From: an uncultured Lachnospiraceae bacterium
Lineage (GTDB): Bacteria; Bacillota; Clostridia; Lachnospirales; Lachnospiraceae
Length of the DNA: 6,047 bases
Direction: 5' to 3'
Assembly: GCA_902782715.1 (NCBI GenBank)
Contig: CACZOG010000185.1
Span: 1 to 6,047, forward strand
Shown: one piece after another, positions 4,789-6,047 of the stretch
How the letters are laid out: every line of letters starts with the position of its first letter
How positions within the stretch are numbered: position 1 is the stretch's first letter
Program-made: the position numbers and the translations under genes
Notes under the pieces: generated by a model
The model's input: the letters and a program-made list of their open reading frames with translations, nothing else
Told to the model about the DNA's origin: nothing
Database searches by the model: none

Positions 4789-6047
4789 ATGGCAGACGTT
4801 TATACATGTTTTTGCACGGATGTGATCCATGACGGACATCTTAATATCATAAAAGAAGCCGGAGCATACGGAAGAGTTATCGTTGGCTGTCTTTCCGACA
4901 AAGCTTTGATCCGTTACAACAAATTCCCGACGATCAGTCAGGAAGACAGAATGAAATTATACAGAAGCATTGACGGAGTCGATGAAGTTGTTATACAGAA
5001 CGATATGCTTTACGACGATGTTATCGCACTCATTCATCCCGAGTTCATCGTTCACGGCGATAACTGGAAAGAAGGACCCGAGAAAGTCATCAGGGATCAC
5101 GTTGAGAAACTTGTAAGCGAATACGGCGGAAAGCTCGTTGACATTCCTTATACATACAATGAAAAGGTTAAAAAGATCGATCTTCAGTTAAAAGAAAAAC
5201 TCGGCATGCCCGAGTTTAGAAGAAAACGTCTTCGTCAGCTCATAGAAATGACTCCGATCGTTAAAACAATGGAGGCACATTCGGGATTAACGGGACTTAT
5301 CGTTGAGAAAACAGTTGTTGAAAATAACGGCCGCCTCGATCAGTTTGATGCAATGTGGATCTCATCTCTTTGCGATTCCACAGCAAAAGGAAAACCGGAT
5401 ATCGAACTCGTTGATATGACAAGCCGTTTCAGAACGATCGACGATATCATGGAAGTTACGACAAAGCCTATCATCTTTGACGGCGATACGGGCGGACTTA
5501 CAGAGCATTTTGTATACACGGTAAGAAGCCTTGAGAGAATGGGCGTATCGGCCGTGATCATCGAAGATAAAACAGGTCTTAAGAAGAACAGCCTTTTCGG
5601 TACCGAAGTAGAGCAGACACAGGCAAGCATCGCCGATTTCTCCGCGAAGATCGAAGCAGGCAAAAAGGCCCAGCTTACCGATGATTTTATGATCATTGCA
5701 AGAATCGAGAGCCTTATTCTCGAAAAGGGCATGGAAGATGCCTTAGAGCGTGCATTTGCTTTCGTTAAAGCGGGTGCCGACGGAATCATGATCCACTCAA
5801 GAAAGAAAGATCCTGCGGAGATCCTTGAATTCTGCGATAAGTTCAGAGAAGCAGACAAGACAACTCCCATCGTTGTGGTTCCGAGTTCTTTTAACACCGT
5901 TACGGAAGAAGAATTATCCAATCACGGCGTAAATATCGTGATCTATGCGAACCAGCTTACTCGTGCGGCATTCCCCGCAATGCAGAAGACCGCAGAGGAT
6001 ATTCTTAAGTATCACAGGGCAAAAGAAGTTGACGACAGACTTTTACC
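4789..6047 (+). CDS. pepM: Phosphoenolpyruvate mutase with N-terminal cytidylyltransferase-like domain (3' end outside window)
   Basis: PEP mutase converts phosphoenolpyruvate to phosphonopyruvate, the C-P bond-forming step that opens nearly all phosphonate pathways. The window holds 419 codons without a stop; two-domain members are often about 430-440 residues, so little is missing. Residues 1-130 resemble a TagD-type nucleotidyltransferase: HDGH (14-17) is the HxGH motif, with R54 in QEDRM and GDNW at 90-93. The C-terminal ISTT-like motif is not seen; the corresponding stretch reads IPYTYNEK (119-126). The mutase domain begins near 145: DGDTGG (231-236) supplies metal-binding aspartates, EDKTGLKKNS (259-268) exactly fits the mutase signature EDKxxxxxNS that separates it from lyases, and ARIES (304-308) and HSRKKDP (336-342) complete the site. 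The layout matches fosfomycin Fom1, whose N-domain cytidylylates hydroxyethylphosphonate. AGAGGAG (4777-4783) supports ATG 4789. A phosphonopyruvate decarboxylase is expected just downstream. Confidence 0.95.
   Translation, partial: MADVYTCFCTDVIHDGHLNIIKEAGAYGRVIVGCLSDKALIRYNKFPTISQEDRMKLYRSIDGVDEVVIQNDMLYDDVIALIHPEFIVHGDNWKEGPEKVIRDHVEKLVSEYGGKLVDIPYTYNEKVKKIDLQLKEKLGMPEFRRKRLRQLIEMTPIVKTMEAHSGLTGLIVEKTVVENNGRLDQFDAMWISSLCDSTAKGKPDIELVDMTSRFRTIDDIMEVTTKPIIFDGDTGGLTEHFVYTVRSLERMGVSAVIIEDKTGLKKNSLFGTEVEQTQASIADFSAKIEAGKKAQLTDDFMIIARIESLILEKGMEDALERAFAFVKAGADGIMIHSRKKDPAEILEFCDKFREADKTTPIVVVPSSFNTVTEEELSNHGVNIVIYANQLTRAAFPAMQKTAEDILKYHRAKEVDDRLL

Noticed and set aside
5340..5921. 193-codon open frame on the - strand
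   Set aside because: It lies wholly inside the PEP mutase domain, whose conserved motifs confirm the + strand reading. The reverse frame is Ser/Leu-rich with no recognisable domain and is a codon-bias shadow.
4789..6047. Isocitrate lyase/methylisocitrate lyase or phosphonopyruvate hydrolase instead of PEP mutase
   Set aside because: The intact EDKxxxxxNS signature at residues 259-268 is characteristic of PEP mutase, and the fused nucleotidyltransferase domain and phosphonate neighbours agree.

Overview
The window is a stretch of a moderately low-GC bacterial chromosome with every recognisable gene on the + strand, short gaps between genes, strong AGGAG-type ribosome binding sites and Firmicutes-like protein sequences. 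It most resembles a member of class Clostridia, possibly Lachnospiraceae. This placement rests on protein style and codon usage only and is tentative. No RNA genes, insertion sequences, CRISPR arrays or attachment sites were seen.

Region 1 (1-2515) starts inside argG, the argininosuccinate synthase gene of arginine synthesis, of which the C-terminal half is present. Three small genes follow at gaps of 18, 31 and 24 bases: a DUF1294 membrane protein, a DUF4190-type membrane protein with a long Asp/Tyr-rich extracytoplasmic region, and a stand-alone, degenerate response-regulator receiver with a charged coiled-coil tail. The spacing allows one transcript, but the three genes have no evident link to arginine synthesis.

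Region 2 (2516-2699) is the only sizeable gap. It holds a long hairpin that probably terminates the first transcript, then candidate promoter elements and a second inverted repeat (2652-2684) just ahead of the next gene. That repeat could be an operator or a 5' leader structure.

Region 3 (2700-6047) is a phosphonate biosynthesis cluster: a winged-helix/LicC-PntC-type nucleotidyltransferase fusion, a PhnW-type 2-aminoethylphosphonate aminotransferase, and a phosphoenolpyruvate mutase with an N-terminal HxGH-type cytidylyltransferase-like domain (Fom1-like architecture), cut by the window end. The inferred pathway runs from PEP to phosphonopyruvate (PEP mutase), to phosphonoacetaldehyde (a decarboxylase not in the window, expected downstream), to 2-aminoethylphosphonate (AEP; aminotransferase), to CMP-AEP (cytidylyltransferase). 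The last compound could donate AEP to a lipid or surface glycan.

The most interesting points are the fusion of a DNA-binding-like domain to the cytidylyltransferase, the presence of two unrelated nucleotidyltransferase folds in one short phosphonate cluster, and the dyad at the presumed promoter, which could be the target of the fused winged helix.
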